Notes under the pieces: generated by a model | What the model was told of the DNA's origin: nothing | Database searches by the model: none | The model's input: the letters and a program-made list of their open reading frames with translations, nothing else | Shown here: in pieces, positions 13,040 through 24,442 of the stretch | Layout: each line of letters starts with the position of its first letter | Position numbering within the stretch: the stretch's first letter is position 1 | Position numbers and translations under genes: made by a program | NCBI GenBank assembly: GCA_016584495.1 | Contig: WAID01000011.1 | Coordinates: 620,001 to 684,000 of the forward strand | Source: Celoporthe dispersa | Taxonomy: Eukaryota > Ascomycota > Sordariomycetes > Diaporthales > Cryphonectriaceae | Reading direction: 5' to 3' | DNA length: 64,000 nucleotides

Positions 13040-13070
<31 letters not shown>

Positions 13071-16000
13071 TGTGCTCGAGAGCGAAAGAAACGGACAAGC
13101 TTTCGAAAAAATGTGGACGTACCAGTCTCGGCTGATCCGTGCCTGATTCGTTGGACGGTTCGTTGGAACGAATGACGTGCCCGGTACGAGAGGAATTAAG
13201 AAAGAGGAAGTAAAGAAGAAGCCCGAGTGGATGCTTCTGGAACAAGGATGAACGGCGAACACCTCGGGACGAGGTGAGTCCAAATCGATCGTGTCTGGAT
13301 CGAGACAGGAGAGGGTTCGAGCTGGCAAGCAAAGAACGCGAGAAGTGCCCCCAAGGGATGTGGAAGTTCACCTGCTCGGGCAGCTGTGTGGGTCAGCCTT
13401 TAACGGAATCCTGACAACAAAGGAAGGACCAGGTCTTAGATGGCTGGCTGGTGCGATCTCTCTGCTCGCCGTCCGGTGTCAGATATAAATGGAGAACTTG
13501 ACACAAGAGATAAGGAGCCGCCAGGTACCAAGAAAGTCCCAGCCCGCCGCAAGGGGCTAGGAATGAAGACAGCTACAACGGGGGAGCGTACCGTTTGTTG
13601 GTGAGGTCTTGTCTCTTGGTTGGAAGAACCGTCAAGTGGAGGAGGTGGAATGTGAGATGTTCTGCTTAGGATCTTGGCTGGTTAGCGATCGTCCCTTGGG
13701 CTTCCCATGCTTCCTTTTTATTCGGAAAGAGAGATACAGCATGATGCAGGGGCTTGGTAGTAGAAGATGACAGAAAAACAGGTACCAGGAGACGACTGGC
13801 AGCCACGCATTGCATCCCATCTCATGTTTTTCCTTCTTTTCTGATGTCATGGACCAATCCGACGAGGTCGGGGCGCCGCCCGCCCGCCGGGACCCCCCTG
13901 AAGAAAAAGACAAGCAAAGATTCAAGAATGCTGTTCAAGATAAGCTCTGCTGCCAATGGCGGGGCCTCCTCGGCGGCAGTGACCCGAGAGAGTTCCACGT
14001 TGCAACACGCCAGCCAAGCCCCCTGAGGCTGGCGCACACACCTTAGCTGAGCCCAGCTAAGTCCATTCTCAGCCGCAGTAGGGGGGGGGGGGCAGGGGAC
14101 AAGGACAAAGGCGCCGGAGGGCCCGATAGGAATATTACAGTACGACAATGTATTGCCAACGAGAGTATTGAATGTCATGACCAACATTCGAGGTTGTGTT
14201 GTCTGCGGTCTAGCCAAGAGCAGATAAAAAGAAGAAGGGAATAAGAAGGAAGTGGGAAAAAAGGAAAAGAAAAAAAAAAGGGGGGGGGGAGCCGAAGCAG
14301 AGCATAGAGACTTACCAGAGATGTGGGATGTAATTTCTAAGGAAGACCAGACCAGACCAAATCAGGTCAGTGTCGACTTTGTCGTTGACTTATTTTCCCC
14401 TCGAGGGCTGATATACAAGTACAGGATTGTCCTGCCTCCCAGACGCCGGGGAGACCGTACCGTCTCGGGGAGCAAGACGGGCCATCTTATACGATCGTCA
14501 AGTCTCACCCGAGGTCTCTCAAGCTTCATGCACCATGACTCGATGAGGTAAAGCTTTTACGACCTTGTCCATCGTGACTTTTCCTGTACACACACGCGCA
14601 GGAATGACATCCGACCTGGCCGTGCTGGACCACCCCAACCAAGTGGCTAGGACAAAAAGTCTTTTCCCCAGATTCCTGAGTCAAGTCTGAACGGGTTACG
14701 ATGGCGAATGGCAAGGATAGTAGCGCATACTGTGTACTAAAAAAATAAAATAAAAAACTCGCCAAATCTAGACTTGATCGGGAACATGTTGGAATTGTCC
14801 TCGCCGTCTGATTCGGGGGACAGATGCACGCCGTCCTAGCCGTGTACCTGGAAAAGTGGACCACAGGGCGTCGTTCACATGCCCCAATGCGACCAAGAAA
14901 CGGGTATTCGAGGCTTTTCGAACAGCGGAAAACCCTATTGAGCTATTTTCCGACCCTCCTCCACAGGATACTGTGTTGCTCCTCATCGAGAGAGCCGTGA
15001 GCTGCTCAGGCTGGAACTTCCGTTTCATGTCTAGCTCCCGAGGGGATATAGGCCCCATCAGACCCCGTACGGGATATATCCACTGTCGAGGCTGGGGCCT
15101 GTGTCGACACGGCCGCCATACGAGAAAGAGACTCGCATGCTTTGTATGATACAGACAGGTACATGGCTACGACGATGAAGAAAAGAAAAGAAGAAAGAAA
15201 AAAAAAAGGGCAGGCATCTCTGCATGGTCGTACAGGAAGACAAGAAGGAAATTGTATGTGCTACAACATGGCTGTCCAAAAAAAAAAGTCGGTCAATACA
15301 CAGTAACAACACAGTACAAGTTTTAACGCTCGATGCCATCTTGGTGAGGTACATACAGACAAATTCTAGCTGCCATAAAATTCATGCATGCACCTTGATG
15401 GCGATGTAACTCTAAGAAGAAAAAGAGAAGGAAAAAAAAAAAAGACAAGCATGTCCCGACCGCCCATCAGTAACAATTCCCACCCGTTCACCATCCCCTT
15501 TTTCTTTTCCTGATCTTCGAATCCTGCAACAAGACAGAGGAACGTGACCTCACGATGTGTCAAGACCAGGGTCATTGTACGTAAGAAGCCATCCCGGGTT
15601 ATCTAACCTTGACGTCCACCCTGAACAAGTGAACCACTCAGTTGGACACCTGGGCTCTTCCCGGCAGCGGCTGACCCCATCCGCTTGCTTTCCTGTCTGG
15701 CCCGTGCTGGGGCTTCTGGTGACGTGCGAATAGTTTCTGTTACCCCCATTTTACTTGATCGTATCCCAGTTTCCGCCCTTCTTCGTCTGAGATCCGGGGT
15801 ATCACGCGATCCGCCGTCTCCATTTCACAAGATCTATTACACTTCTCTTTCCCCAGATTCTTCTCTTTCCCCCTTTCTCCTCCTCCCCGCGTGTCAAGGC
15901 CGCGCGCACCTTGCGGGGTGAGCTCGTCCGGAGTAGCCATGGCTTGTGCACAGTGAAACATCCCAGGCTGGTGGTCCAGGTGACCAAGAGGCACCCCAGC

Positions 16001-17177
16001 GCCAGGTTGACTCTGGTTGACTGTCTTTCTCAGCAAAAGGTTCTAGAAGGCCTGTGGATCGCTCCCGAGTCCCGAGGCGGTGGGGAAATAGCGGCCTGCT
16101 ACCCCTAGGAACAAATGTCACGGGGCCTAGAGGGGAGACGAGGAAATCACCGCCAACATCTACTGTCATTACCGCCTTCTTGTCTCTCGTGGCACATGAG
16201 CATCTTCTCAGGTCTCGTCACGACACTCCGGAAGGCTTCTGCTTGTCAGACAAACGGCCTACGGCCTCCGTCCGCTGGCCCTGTCTGGTACGTACAGGAT
16301 TCGATCGGCAGTGCATCGGAACTGACCAAGAGCCCGTTTCATCATCACCTCGGCGGGAGAAGAAAGAGAGAAAGAAAAAAAAAAGAGGTCCTCGAAACAG
16401 GCAGCGTGTAACCCACCCAAGCCCAGCTCGACGAGCCTTGTTTCTATTTTTACAGTTGCAAGAGTAGCCACAGCAGGCCGCTAACGCACTGGGACGACCC
16501 GACCATCCAACGCCACCTCTTCTTTCCGCAGGTTAATACTATGGAACCCTTGATGCCCGCCCCCCTGAGCGGAGGAAAAGAAAAACACGAGCACAACACT
16601 GCCACGCTCTTATCAAGGGACCCGTCTCTTTCGAACAGACCTTGGACTCCCAAATTTAACAACGAAGAAGCTTACTTTGTTATCTAGAGAGAGAGAGAGA
16701 GGCCTCTCAGCCTCGTATTCTTCTTTCGCACGCCATAATTCCCTCGTACAGGTCTGCACGCTCGGGCCTGTGAGGCAATTTTCCATGTTCCTCCTCCCAC
16801 AGAATCCTTGCATCTCACGGAATATTTCTATATTTTCTCCATGACGCTGACAAGCCACCAGAAGAACATCGAATAAGAAGTTCAAAACAGGGTCCTCAAG
16901 GTTCCTTATCTACGGATTCCTACATAGGTGCATGCAGGGCAAGGATTCTTCTGGAGCCATCGGGTTGATAGCGTCAGCCCAGGCTACAGCGTAATTCCAG
17001 GGCCTTTCACCCAACAGTATGCGCCATCGTTATCGCAGGAGAACCCAGGGTACTATGTACACACACCGTCTCAGAGCAAGGAAAGCTGGGGCCCAGAATG
17101 ACTCTCTGACTCTCTTCTCACTCTCTCACACACACACACTGTCTTTCCTCCTCGACACAGCACTCAAACCATCACTG
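11762..17177. other. 5.4-kb gene-free region upstream of GDH
   Basis: The longest stretch without a supported gene. Many open frames of 60-170 codons occur on both strands, but all run through simple sequence or purine tracts and none shows a domain. It is strongly strand-asymmetric: GA/A-rich runs (about 12300-12345, 12530-12560, 12700-12760, 14230-14290, 15175-15210, 16360-16390) recur on the plus strand. It contains a GT microsatellite, an ACC run (about 12756-12775) and a GAT run near 11770-11800. A minus-strand GTAAGT near 14313-14318 could be a leader-intron donor. It probably holds a long GDH promoter and leader, and possibly non-coding transcription. No tRNA or rRNA recognised. Confidence 0.5.
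13043..13070. repeat. (GT)14 microsatellite
   Basis: Uninterrupted GT dinucleotide repeat of 14 units, preceded by imperfect TGTGTCC copies from about 13008. It lies in the gene-free region upstream of GDH. Confidence 0.95.
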
Positions 17178-18234
17178 CTATCTCGCAGCGGCCAACAAGA
17201 TCTCATCCAGCATGGCATCCAGGTGATTATGCGCAATCGAGACATGTCCCTCTCCCTTGAGCAGGTGAGGTTTCACCTGGTCCCTGGGCAGATGCTCCGC
17301 CAGCCACTCGCCATGTCCAAACGGCACCATCAGGTCCTCGTCGCCCTGGTACAGCAGCACAGGGACCCTGATCTCGCTGAGCTCGAAACCCCACGGCGCC
17401 ACAAACGCCAGGTCGTCGTCCACCCACCCGTCCACGCCGTGCTTGAGCGCCTCGCGGATCGACTGCACAACCTCCTCGCCCATGTTGGCGTTGTCCAGGA
17501 TCGCCTTCTTGTCTACCTCTGGGAGCATGCCGGAGAGGCTCTCGACCAGGGCTGCTGGGTCGGCGGAGAGCATCTCGGGGCGATGGCCCACGCAGAACTT
17601 GGTGACCGTCTCTTCGCCCTGGAGGGCAGCCTTGAACTCCTTGACGTCTTGAACAAGACCCCGGCCAGTGTGAGTCAACTTGACTCTTCCGAGACAACCG
17701 GGAAAACAGAGGGCGTTGGTGTCTGGACTCACTGTCTTCACCGAGACCCGCGTAGAAATCGAGGCCTGGCGCGCCATAAGGCCCTATGCCACAGACACAC
17801 AGCACAGCGAGGCAACCCGGCAAGCGTGCCGCGCTGGCCAGAGCGTGAGGTCCTAGATTCATTTGCATTGCATCCTAGTCAGCATCAAAACGGGCGGTTT
17901 CCCTTCGTTCCCAGAGAATCGCTGTCTTTGACTAACCACCACCGCTGCGTCCCATGACAATACACTCCTTGTGACCCAGGTGCTCAAGCAGCGCCTGAAT
18001 ATCCGCCACAATATCAACAGCCTTTCTACCATGGTGCCGCGTCGAGCCGCCGTAGCCAGCGCGCGACAAGCTGATCAGCTTGATGTTTCTCTTCTCGCAG
18101 GCGGTCTGCAGGTCCTTCTCCACGAGGTAAGACCCGGGGGTGCCGTGGATGTTGACAAGGGGAAGGCCGCCCTCTGCGCCGGTGACGAGGTAGTCGACCT
18201 TGCGACCGTCTGGGAGGATCAGTACTTGAGCCAT
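17178..18234 (-). CDS. alpha/beta-hydrolase fold protein, 295 aa
   Basis: Three exons in matched phase: 18234-17937, 17852-17733 and 17647-17178 (introns 84 and 85 nt; donors GTTAGT and GTGAGT). The intact frame yields 295 residues. Hydrolase landmarks appear in order: oxyanion-loop HGTPGS (about residue 30); SLSRAGYGGS; the nucleophile elbow GRSGGGPHALA spanning the first splice junction, with Ser at about residue 97; GAPGLDFYAGLGED; acid residue in YQGDEDLMVP; and the catalytic His in KGEGHVS near the C-terminus. The family covers esterases, lipases, epoxide hydrolases and proline iminopeptidase-like enzymes, so the substrate cannot be named. There is no signal peptide, so the product is probably cytosolic. 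No broken frame. It is isolated from neighbours by long spacers on both sides. Confidence 0.9.
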
Positions 18235-20138
18235 CGTGTTACGATTTCGGAGTACGTGAATGGGAGATATCAGATGTGGCCCTTTGAAGTGGCTGGCTTC
18301 ATGGGCGAGCTTATATACTGCTACATGCTTTAAATCTGCACCCTGTGCGGGGTCTTGTGGCGTCTTCGCACTTACAGTGGCTGCCTGCTAGGCCTCGCAG
18401 GATAAGCTCGGCCTAGACTTGAGATTTCATAGTTTCGTTCCTGTGCCGCCCGCTCCAACACTGAGGAGACCTAGTTAGTCACGAGAAGATCATCTTGAAA
18501 CACCATCACTTATATATGTCCCTGTTCTTAATCCGCAGCAAGTTTCAATAGTCTAAAACCTGCTCAATATGTATGCTGGATTTCACACATTGGTCAATCC
18601 AGGGACTCTGAACCACTGCTTGCATCTCTAGGGCTTATAACTAGCCTCTTGAGGTATAACAGCTATCTCGAAAAACCCTCAAATGAGTTGAGTGCTCCGA
18701 CGGCCAGGCTTGAAGGGGTAAGTAAACACGCCGCCGGCATACATTTGCCTCGGGTCTGGACCAATGGCTAGAGATCCCGAGAACGAGCACGAGTGTCGCA
18801 GCATGGCAGTCGGAATGCCTGAGCTGTCGTCGGGCCAAGGCTCAAAGCGGACGCTGGCAATTGATCCAAAGTTGAGAGCCCGTTCTTCTAACCAAGAGGT
18901 GTCTGCAAAGTCGAGATAAATGTTGCTAGAATCCATAGCATCGCCAGTGCCTGGTGATTAGTCGTACATACACCATCAGTTGCATCCAGACTTCTGAGAG
19001 CCTGAGGGTATATTGATGTCTAAAGATCTAATATCTGATACATTCCCAACTGGATGGAATTACTGGGTTGACTCATCACATGGCCGTTCTTGTAACTATG
19101 CCTGACCCGTCTTTAATGGGCGTGGGGATTCAGGTGCTTCTTCCTACTTCGACCATTTTTGGTGTGAAGCTTGATGGGGAGAAGAACACAAATCGGGAAA
19201 GAAGGTAAAGTAACAAGGCACCTCAGACCAACTATAATGTCCGTGTAATATCATAACTGAAAGAGGGAAATATTAACGATATCCAGCCGTAGGGCGCTGT
19301 CGGTTATAACTTGGCCGCACTTCAATGCGAATTCCATTCCACCTCTGTAGGCGCACCTTATACTATCTCAATAGACGGAACGAATCATTATGAAAATGCT
19401 TGCCATACTTGGGACGAACGAGGTTTAAGATATGCATTTACAATTGCACTGACACACTCCAGGGCTGGTCGAGCGGGATGGCCACCACGGACGCTCTCAT
19501 GCAGGTTGACTTGACGCATGTGGGAAGAGCGAGGTCGAGCCAATCTGGAGTACGTTCAGCTTAAAGGACATTGCCATAGTTCGGGCTTGTACTTGAGTTT
19601 ATTGACTAGCATTTGGCTCAGTGAGGCTCTGATTACACCCTCAGGTTTTGATCAAGTCAGTACGCATCTCAATCGTGGCCTGGCGAAAACGGTTGCATAG
19701 AAATTTCCATAGAGCTGGTGACTCTATATTTCTACAATTAACAGATTGCTCCAGGTTGAAGCATCGATTTCCAAGGACACTAGATAAAATGACACGGGAT
19801 GATTGAGCATCTCCTGGTGTGTGTCCTTGGTTGACGCTGCTACTTGGAGGTTGGGAGCTCCACGTTGAAGTCTGTGTTGACTGCTCAAGTAGCGTTTCAA
19901 CAAACCATCAAATCTCTTTCGCCAACTTGACATCTTGTTTTCCATTAGGTCTCGTCATCTGTTCACATATATCCTGATTTTGTAATCAGGTATGCTGCCA
20001 CATAGTGTATATTATAGAGACAGTACTAGGGCCCACCCATCAACACCCTGACTCGGCTGGTTCACACAAACAGACGGGCACACAAACCCACGACAACATA
20101 AACCCTTCAAAATTTGGAAAAATTCAACAACAGTCATT
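18235..20138. other. gene-poor spacer with one weak coding candidate
   Basis: About 1.9 kb between the alpha/beta hydrolase and the tRNA gene. It is more AT-rich than its surroundings. Apart from the 85-codon frame at 18679-18936, I see no convincing exon. The right end (20040-20138) is the 5' flank of the tRNA. Confidence 0.45.
18679..18936 (-). pseudogene. possible isolated exon or gene remnant, 85 codons
   Basis: Frame beginning with ATG at 18936. It can be extended upstream through an acceptor-like AATCACCAG into TGDAMDSSNIYLDF. The composition (Asp, Glu, Phe and Trp spread evenly; FEPWPDDSSGIPTA; IGPDPRQMYAGGVF) looks like genuine protein rather than antisense noise. No upstream exon with matching phase was found to about 19300, and I do not recognise the family. 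It may be the terminal exon of a decayed gene or a very short gene. Confidence 0.25.
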
Positions 20139-20236
20139 GGTCAGATGGCCGAGCGGTTATGGCGTCAGGTTAAGGTCAGCTTAACAAAACTTCCTGATGG
20201 AGCAATCCTCCTGGGTTCGGAGTCCCAGTCTGATCA
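20139..20236 (+). tRNA. tRNA-Leu (anticodon AAG) with 16-nt intron
   Basis: Class II tRNA. The acceptor stem GGTCAGA pairs with TCTGATC (one G-T pair), with discriminator A at 20236. The D-arm contains the A-box-like TGGCCGAGCGG. The anticodon stem TCAGG pairs with CCTGA, and the loop reads TT-AAG-G with the anticodon at 20172-20174. The intron of about 16 nt (20176-20191) sits one base 3' of the anticodon, the canonical position. The long variable arm GGAG-CAAT-CTCC is the leucine/serine hallmark. The T-arm GGGTTCGGAGTCCC carries the B box. AAG would be modified to IAG and read CTN leucine codons. A pol III terminator follows closely. Confidence 0.95.
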
Positions 20237-20241
20237 TTCTC

Positions 20242-20246
20242 TTTTT
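20242..20246 (+). terminator. RNA polymerase III T5 terminator of tRNA-Leu
   Basis: Five consecutive T on the sense strand starting six bases after the discriminator base, the usual pol III stop signal. Confidence 0.85.
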
Positions 20247-21090
20247 AACATTTTTGACAGTGTCAACTGTGTAGAGCCTCTGCTCTCGTGCCTGCATGTT
20301 TGACCTTTGGTGTGTTAATTTTTTCCCTTAATTTCAAGAAGCAGCCCTTTAGCTGACTATAAAGGTAAAGTTCAAATAGGCGATTTTTCGATCTGTCTCT
20401 GGGCTACCTGCAACTATCAGAGCCGGCTACATAAATACAGAGGGCATCAGGCTTACTATGGCACCATGCATCGACGGCCACTTGGTGAGCACTACTGTGA
20501 GCGTGGTCAGACTTTTCACTTTCCAGAGATTCGATTCCAAGAAGAAGAAAAAAAATCAACAATCAATGGAGATCAAGTCAATGATTTAAGAAATACCTTG
20601 AACTCTACGCATCATTTGGGATCTTGGACTTCAGGATATAAAAGAAAAAGAAAAAAGAAAAAAAGGTCTGGTAGTGAGTGGCTCGCACAGCGCTAAGCTT
20701 CAGGGGCTCTGGCCCCCGGCATGATTCACTGACAGGCCAGACCCCACCATCCAAGCCCGCCCAAGGCACAGTTGAGCTTCCTCTATTGGCTCCAGCGCCC
20801 CTTCCATCCCGGCTGGCAATCTTCCATAGCATCATTTCCGCAGAAGAGCCTCCATCTCGAATCCCCCCAGCCTTTTTTTCCTCCTTCTGCTCTGATCTCT
20901 CCAGCCTGCATTTCTGGTTCCCTCCCAACCCATACAAAGAGCAAGGTATTACGCTCAAGCTCGCGATCTGCAAAGGGAGCACGTAAAAACACCCAGGTTG
21001 GAGATTTGTCATGTGTACTAACCTCCAGCAGAAACAGACACTCTTCTGGAAGATCCGGCCAGCGTAGAAAACACCCACCCGCAGCCCAAC
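20247..21090. other. spacer and 5' leader of WW-domain gene
   Basis: Downstream flank of the tRNA, then promoter and leader of the WW-domain gene. It has A-rich patches at 20540-20560 and 20640-20665, and a pyrimidine-rich stretch about 20790-20930 of the kind found just upstream of fungal transcription starts. No coding sequence supported. Confidence 0.5.
20946..21031 (+). other. probable 5' leader intron of WW-domain gene
   Basis: Donor-like GTATTA after CAAG at 20945, a perfect TACTAAC branch sequence at 21016-21022, and an acceptor CCAGCAG ending at 21028 or 21031, about 60 nt before the start codon. The spacing and the exact branch consensus support a spliced untranslated leader. Confidence 0.6.
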
Positions 21091-22000
21091 ATGCCGTCAG
21101 ACAACGAGGCAGCAGCAGCCCCTGTCGCGGACGACGGGGAGAAGCAACAGCAGAGGTCGCTGTCTCCAGCAGACTCCCGATCAGAGGAGGGCGAGGCTAG
21201 AAGCGACGACAGCCCCCGAAGAGACGAGGAACAAGAGGAGGGCAGCAAAGAAGACGGTCAACATCGCAGCGACACTTCCTCCTCGAAGCAGAACGACTCG
21301 ACAGGCGCGCCACCCCTCCCCGACGAGCCCGTCCCAGGCCAGGCGCCTCCCCCTGCCGTCTGAGGCCCCGCCAGAGCAGGCAGACGACGGCTGGGAGGCA
21401 AAATGGGACGCAGCGAGCTCGGCATGGTACTTCTACAACCGCTTCACGGGATTATCACAATGGGACAACCCGCGCGTACCCACCTCCAGCACCGGCGAGG
21501 CGGCTAGCCCCTCTGCAGGTGCGCCAGGCACCTCGGCGGCAGCGGCGGCAGCAACGATCTCCCAGCCCACCTCCGTAGCAGGAGGCTACAACCCCGCGAT
21601 CCACGGGTCCTGGGATCCCAATGCGCCGTACGCACAGGCCTACAAGGCGGGCGATGAGGAGTACGAAGCCGACCTTGCGGCGTACAACGCAGAGGCCATG
21701 GCGGGCGTGGAAAGCGAGGAGGCGGGGGACCCGTCGTACCTGCAGAACGCGGCGTTTAACAAGGGCACGGGCAAGTTCCAGACCGGCGACCAGAACCCAG
21801 AGAGGTATTCGGACGGCAACAAGTCGTACCGGCAGATGAATGCGTACTTCAACGTCGACCAGGCTGCGAACTCGCATGACGGCCGGAGCCTGAAGGCCGA
21901 GAGGAGGGGCAAACAGCCGACCCGGAAGGAGCTGGCCATGTGGAAGGAGAAGCGGAAGGCCAGGAAGGAAGAGAAGCGCCGGGCCTGGCTGAGGGACTGA
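21091..22000 (+). CDS. WW-domain protein, about 302 aa
   Basis: ATG at 21091. The first 90 residues are acidic, Ser/Glu/Asp-rich and disordered. A WW domain follows (DDGWEAKWD...WYFYNRFTGLSQWDNPR, about residues 96-128), with both signature tryptophans and the aromatic pair that bind proline-rich ligands. Then come an Ala/Thr-rich linker, a Tyr-containing segment (GSWDPNAPYAQAY), and a conserved-looking basic C-terminus (MNAYFNVDQAANSHDGRSL...KKRRAWLRD-like, ending WLRD). The frame is broken by one surplus C in the C5 run 21349-21353; with four C the acidic N-terminus reads directly into the WW domain through PSEAPPEQ. Such single-WW fungal proteins are adaptor-like, often nuclear. The exact partner is unknown. 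Confidence 0.88.
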
Positions 22001-22660
22001 TGGCGACCGTTTGCTGTTTTTGGTTTTTTTCTTTTCTCTCTTCCTTTTCCTCCTCTCCTTCTCCCTCCAAATTAAGACTGATCGAGAGACTTTCTGCATT
22101 TACATAATGGCATTGGACCTGGATAATTCGGAGCAAAGCAGGATAGGGCATATGTTTTTTTTTCTTTCTTGAAAAAAGATTACGGATGGATTGTGGGCTG
22201 GTGATGCTTAAGGAATCCGGCTGGCTTTGCTCTTCTAGAGAGCCTCAATACCCAACGAGGACTGCGCAGTGCGTGCATCTTCTGAACAAATTACATTTCC
22301 CTTAGATGACGTTCGGTATATTCAGATCCAGGTGTGGTTTTGGGATGATGCTATGAAGTGCACTGCGCTTTATACTTGATCGTCGTCTGCTTGCCTGGCA
22401 CCCAAAGTCGCCCACCACACTATAATACAAGCCTTGTTGGAAGAGCCTCACCCCTCGTAGCAATCCTTATTGCGTCCTCGAGGCCTCGCCTACCAAGGTG
22501 CTGTCCAAAACCGCCTTCCCCCCCGGCCCCCGGCCCCCTCCCCCCAAAAATCCATCTCATATTTCCATCCAGCTGCGTGAAGTCCGTGGCTCCTCACGTG
22601 AGAAGAGCATCCGACAGCCTTAGCAAGAGTGCGCTCATTCACTTATATATCTTCTGCAGG
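22001..22660. other. convergent 3' intergenic region
   Basis: 660 nt between the stop codons of the convergent WW-domain gene and the membrane-anchored unknown gene. T-rich right after 22010 (probable 3' untranslated region), with a C-rich patch at about 22515-22545. No gene seen. Confidence 0.5.
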
Positions 22661-23931
22661 CTATTTAGATTCACATGACACTCCGTCTTGGTGGCCGCTG
22701 ATCCCATTCCGGGTGGGGAGCCGTTCACCTACACACGGGGTGCGATAGGTTGAGGTCGAGGCCAGGTACGCAGTAGGCGAGGAGGTGCCGGCGGCATTCG
22801 CCACAACGCTGGGCCGTTTCGGCCTGCGAGCTGTCCGAATAGGCCGAACGTTCATGTCCCTCGAGAAGCGCTCCCGGAGACGGTCAGCCTCGTTCGATTC
22901 ACCATCGGAGATATACTTCGTCGGCCCCTGGCCAGTGCCGGAAGGATCTTCTCGCAGATCTACAGGTACTGGTTCCAGTTCCGCGATGCCGAGCTTCCTG
23001 TTTTCTTTCTCCGGGCTCCTCTTGGGTGCCTCGGAGACCTGCTCCGGTCGCTGGTGGGCCTCACTTTCGTTCCCACATAAATAGCTTGCTCTTCTAAGAC
23101 GAAGAGGTTCTGGTTTCATTGAAAACTCTGAGGGCGCCATGTGAACGAAGTGTTCCTTGCCAGAAGCAGGAACGCGCCGGCGGACCGGATTCCTCAGATC
23201 TTGATACGCCTCTGCCTCGGCGCTGGTGGTCAAGGCTTGTGCATCGTCCGGCTCGCCGTCCGCGTGAGCAGCTGTGTGCTGATTCCCTTGTGGTTGAGAT
23301 ATAGCTGGTACATCCTGACTGAGAGGCGGATCTGTGGGCTCCTGAGTGGGTGGGCTTGGATACAAGATCTTGTCCCGACAACTCGGATCGACAGCATCGC
23401 GCTCGATGGGGATAGCTTCTCCGCGGCTTTCTGCCGCCAATTGCACACTCCCTTCATCAAGCGCGGTTTCGGATGTAGAGCCCGAGGACGTGGCGGGTGG
23501 ACTTTCACCACGGATCCGTCTATGTCGGAGATCCACCTCGTCCTCAATCTGATCCAGCGCCGCCTGGAACGCCCTGCGCGCTTTAACCCGGTCCTTCGCC
23601 CCCGTCAGGCCGAGGACGCTGGCGTAGAAGTCTCTCGCCGCCTTGGTGCACGCTCTGTGGAAGTCTTCCGCGTCGCCGCCGACCCTCTCGAGGCGCTGGA
23701 TGGTCTCCTTGATGCGCGCGCTAGACTCCTCGTTCATGCCCTTGAGCCCGGCTTCCTGCCTGGGTTCTCAGCGCTATGATACCTGGCAGAAAACCTGTTC
23801 AGGAGTTGGCTCACCTCGTCTTGGTCTTGGATGCGGGTATTTGTGAAGTAACACGTTATAATAAGTCCGAGGAGTTGTGATGCCACAGCACCGAGCGCGG
23901 CGGCCACCAAAGTCTCCGCGTTCCAAGACAT
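22661..23931 (-). CDS. hypothetical membrane-anchored protein, about 398 aa
   Basis: Two exons, 23931-23815 and 23740-22661, joined across a 74-nt intron (donor GTGAGC, acceptor CTCAAG) in phase 0. Exon 1 encodes an N-terminal hydrophobic helix (LVAAALGAVASQLLGLIITC, residues 8-27), then TRIQDQDE. Exon 2 begins GMNEESSARIKETIQRLERV, a charged helix that continues through ARDFYASVLGLTGAKDRVKARRAFQAALDQIEDE, followed by a long disordered Pro/Ser/Glu/Arg-rich tail to residue 398. The layout suggests a single-pass anchor with a helical juxtamembrane region and an unstructured cytoplasmic tail. I do not recognise a family. The start of exon 2 rests on splice consensus only; a frame jump without an intron is the alternative. 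Confidence 0.62.
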
Positions 23932-24442
23932 GATGTTCGCCGAGCCAAGCCACGAGGATAGATAGACAGGTTCAAACTGGGATGTTTCCGCCTCGGTAGA
24001 AAGGATTCGGCAGAAGAGATTTAGATGTCAAGATCCCATTCCAAGCCTCCATGCCATAAGAGACAAAATGATGAGATCGATCAGCCTGCACATCACACCG
24101 TCCTTGAACATCACTTGAAGTTTTCACTGGCAACGTTCAATATGCATGAAAGTTATTGGCGCAGAGTGAACAGTTTGATGCGTACCCCTCGGTACACGAA
24201 TTCTTCGATGGTCTTGCACTGCCGCGAACTAGCCGCTGATCATGCAGCCACATGCAGCAGCGCCTCAAATGAACAGGGCGTAGAAGAGTTGACAGCAAAT
24301 ATCTAATTGCAGTCTCATTGGCTAGCTCGGCCTGGTGGTGGGTAGCTGAGTTCCTCAAGAGCGCCTCGAAGAAAAGCCTTACTCGTCGCCTCACTTGCAA
24401 CTAGAGTGGATAACGCCTTTAGGGTCGTCCCTGTATTCGGAT
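23932..24442. other. intergenic spacer, nothing recognised
   Basis: About 510 nt between the start of the membrane-anchored unknown gene and the stop of RIX1, both on the minus strand. Short open frames here lack any recognisable feature. Confidence 0.5.

Noticed and set aside
12862..13371. 169-codon minus frame across the GT microsatellite
   Set aside because: The middle of the product is a Thr-His repeat from the microsatellite and the rest has no protein-like pattern.
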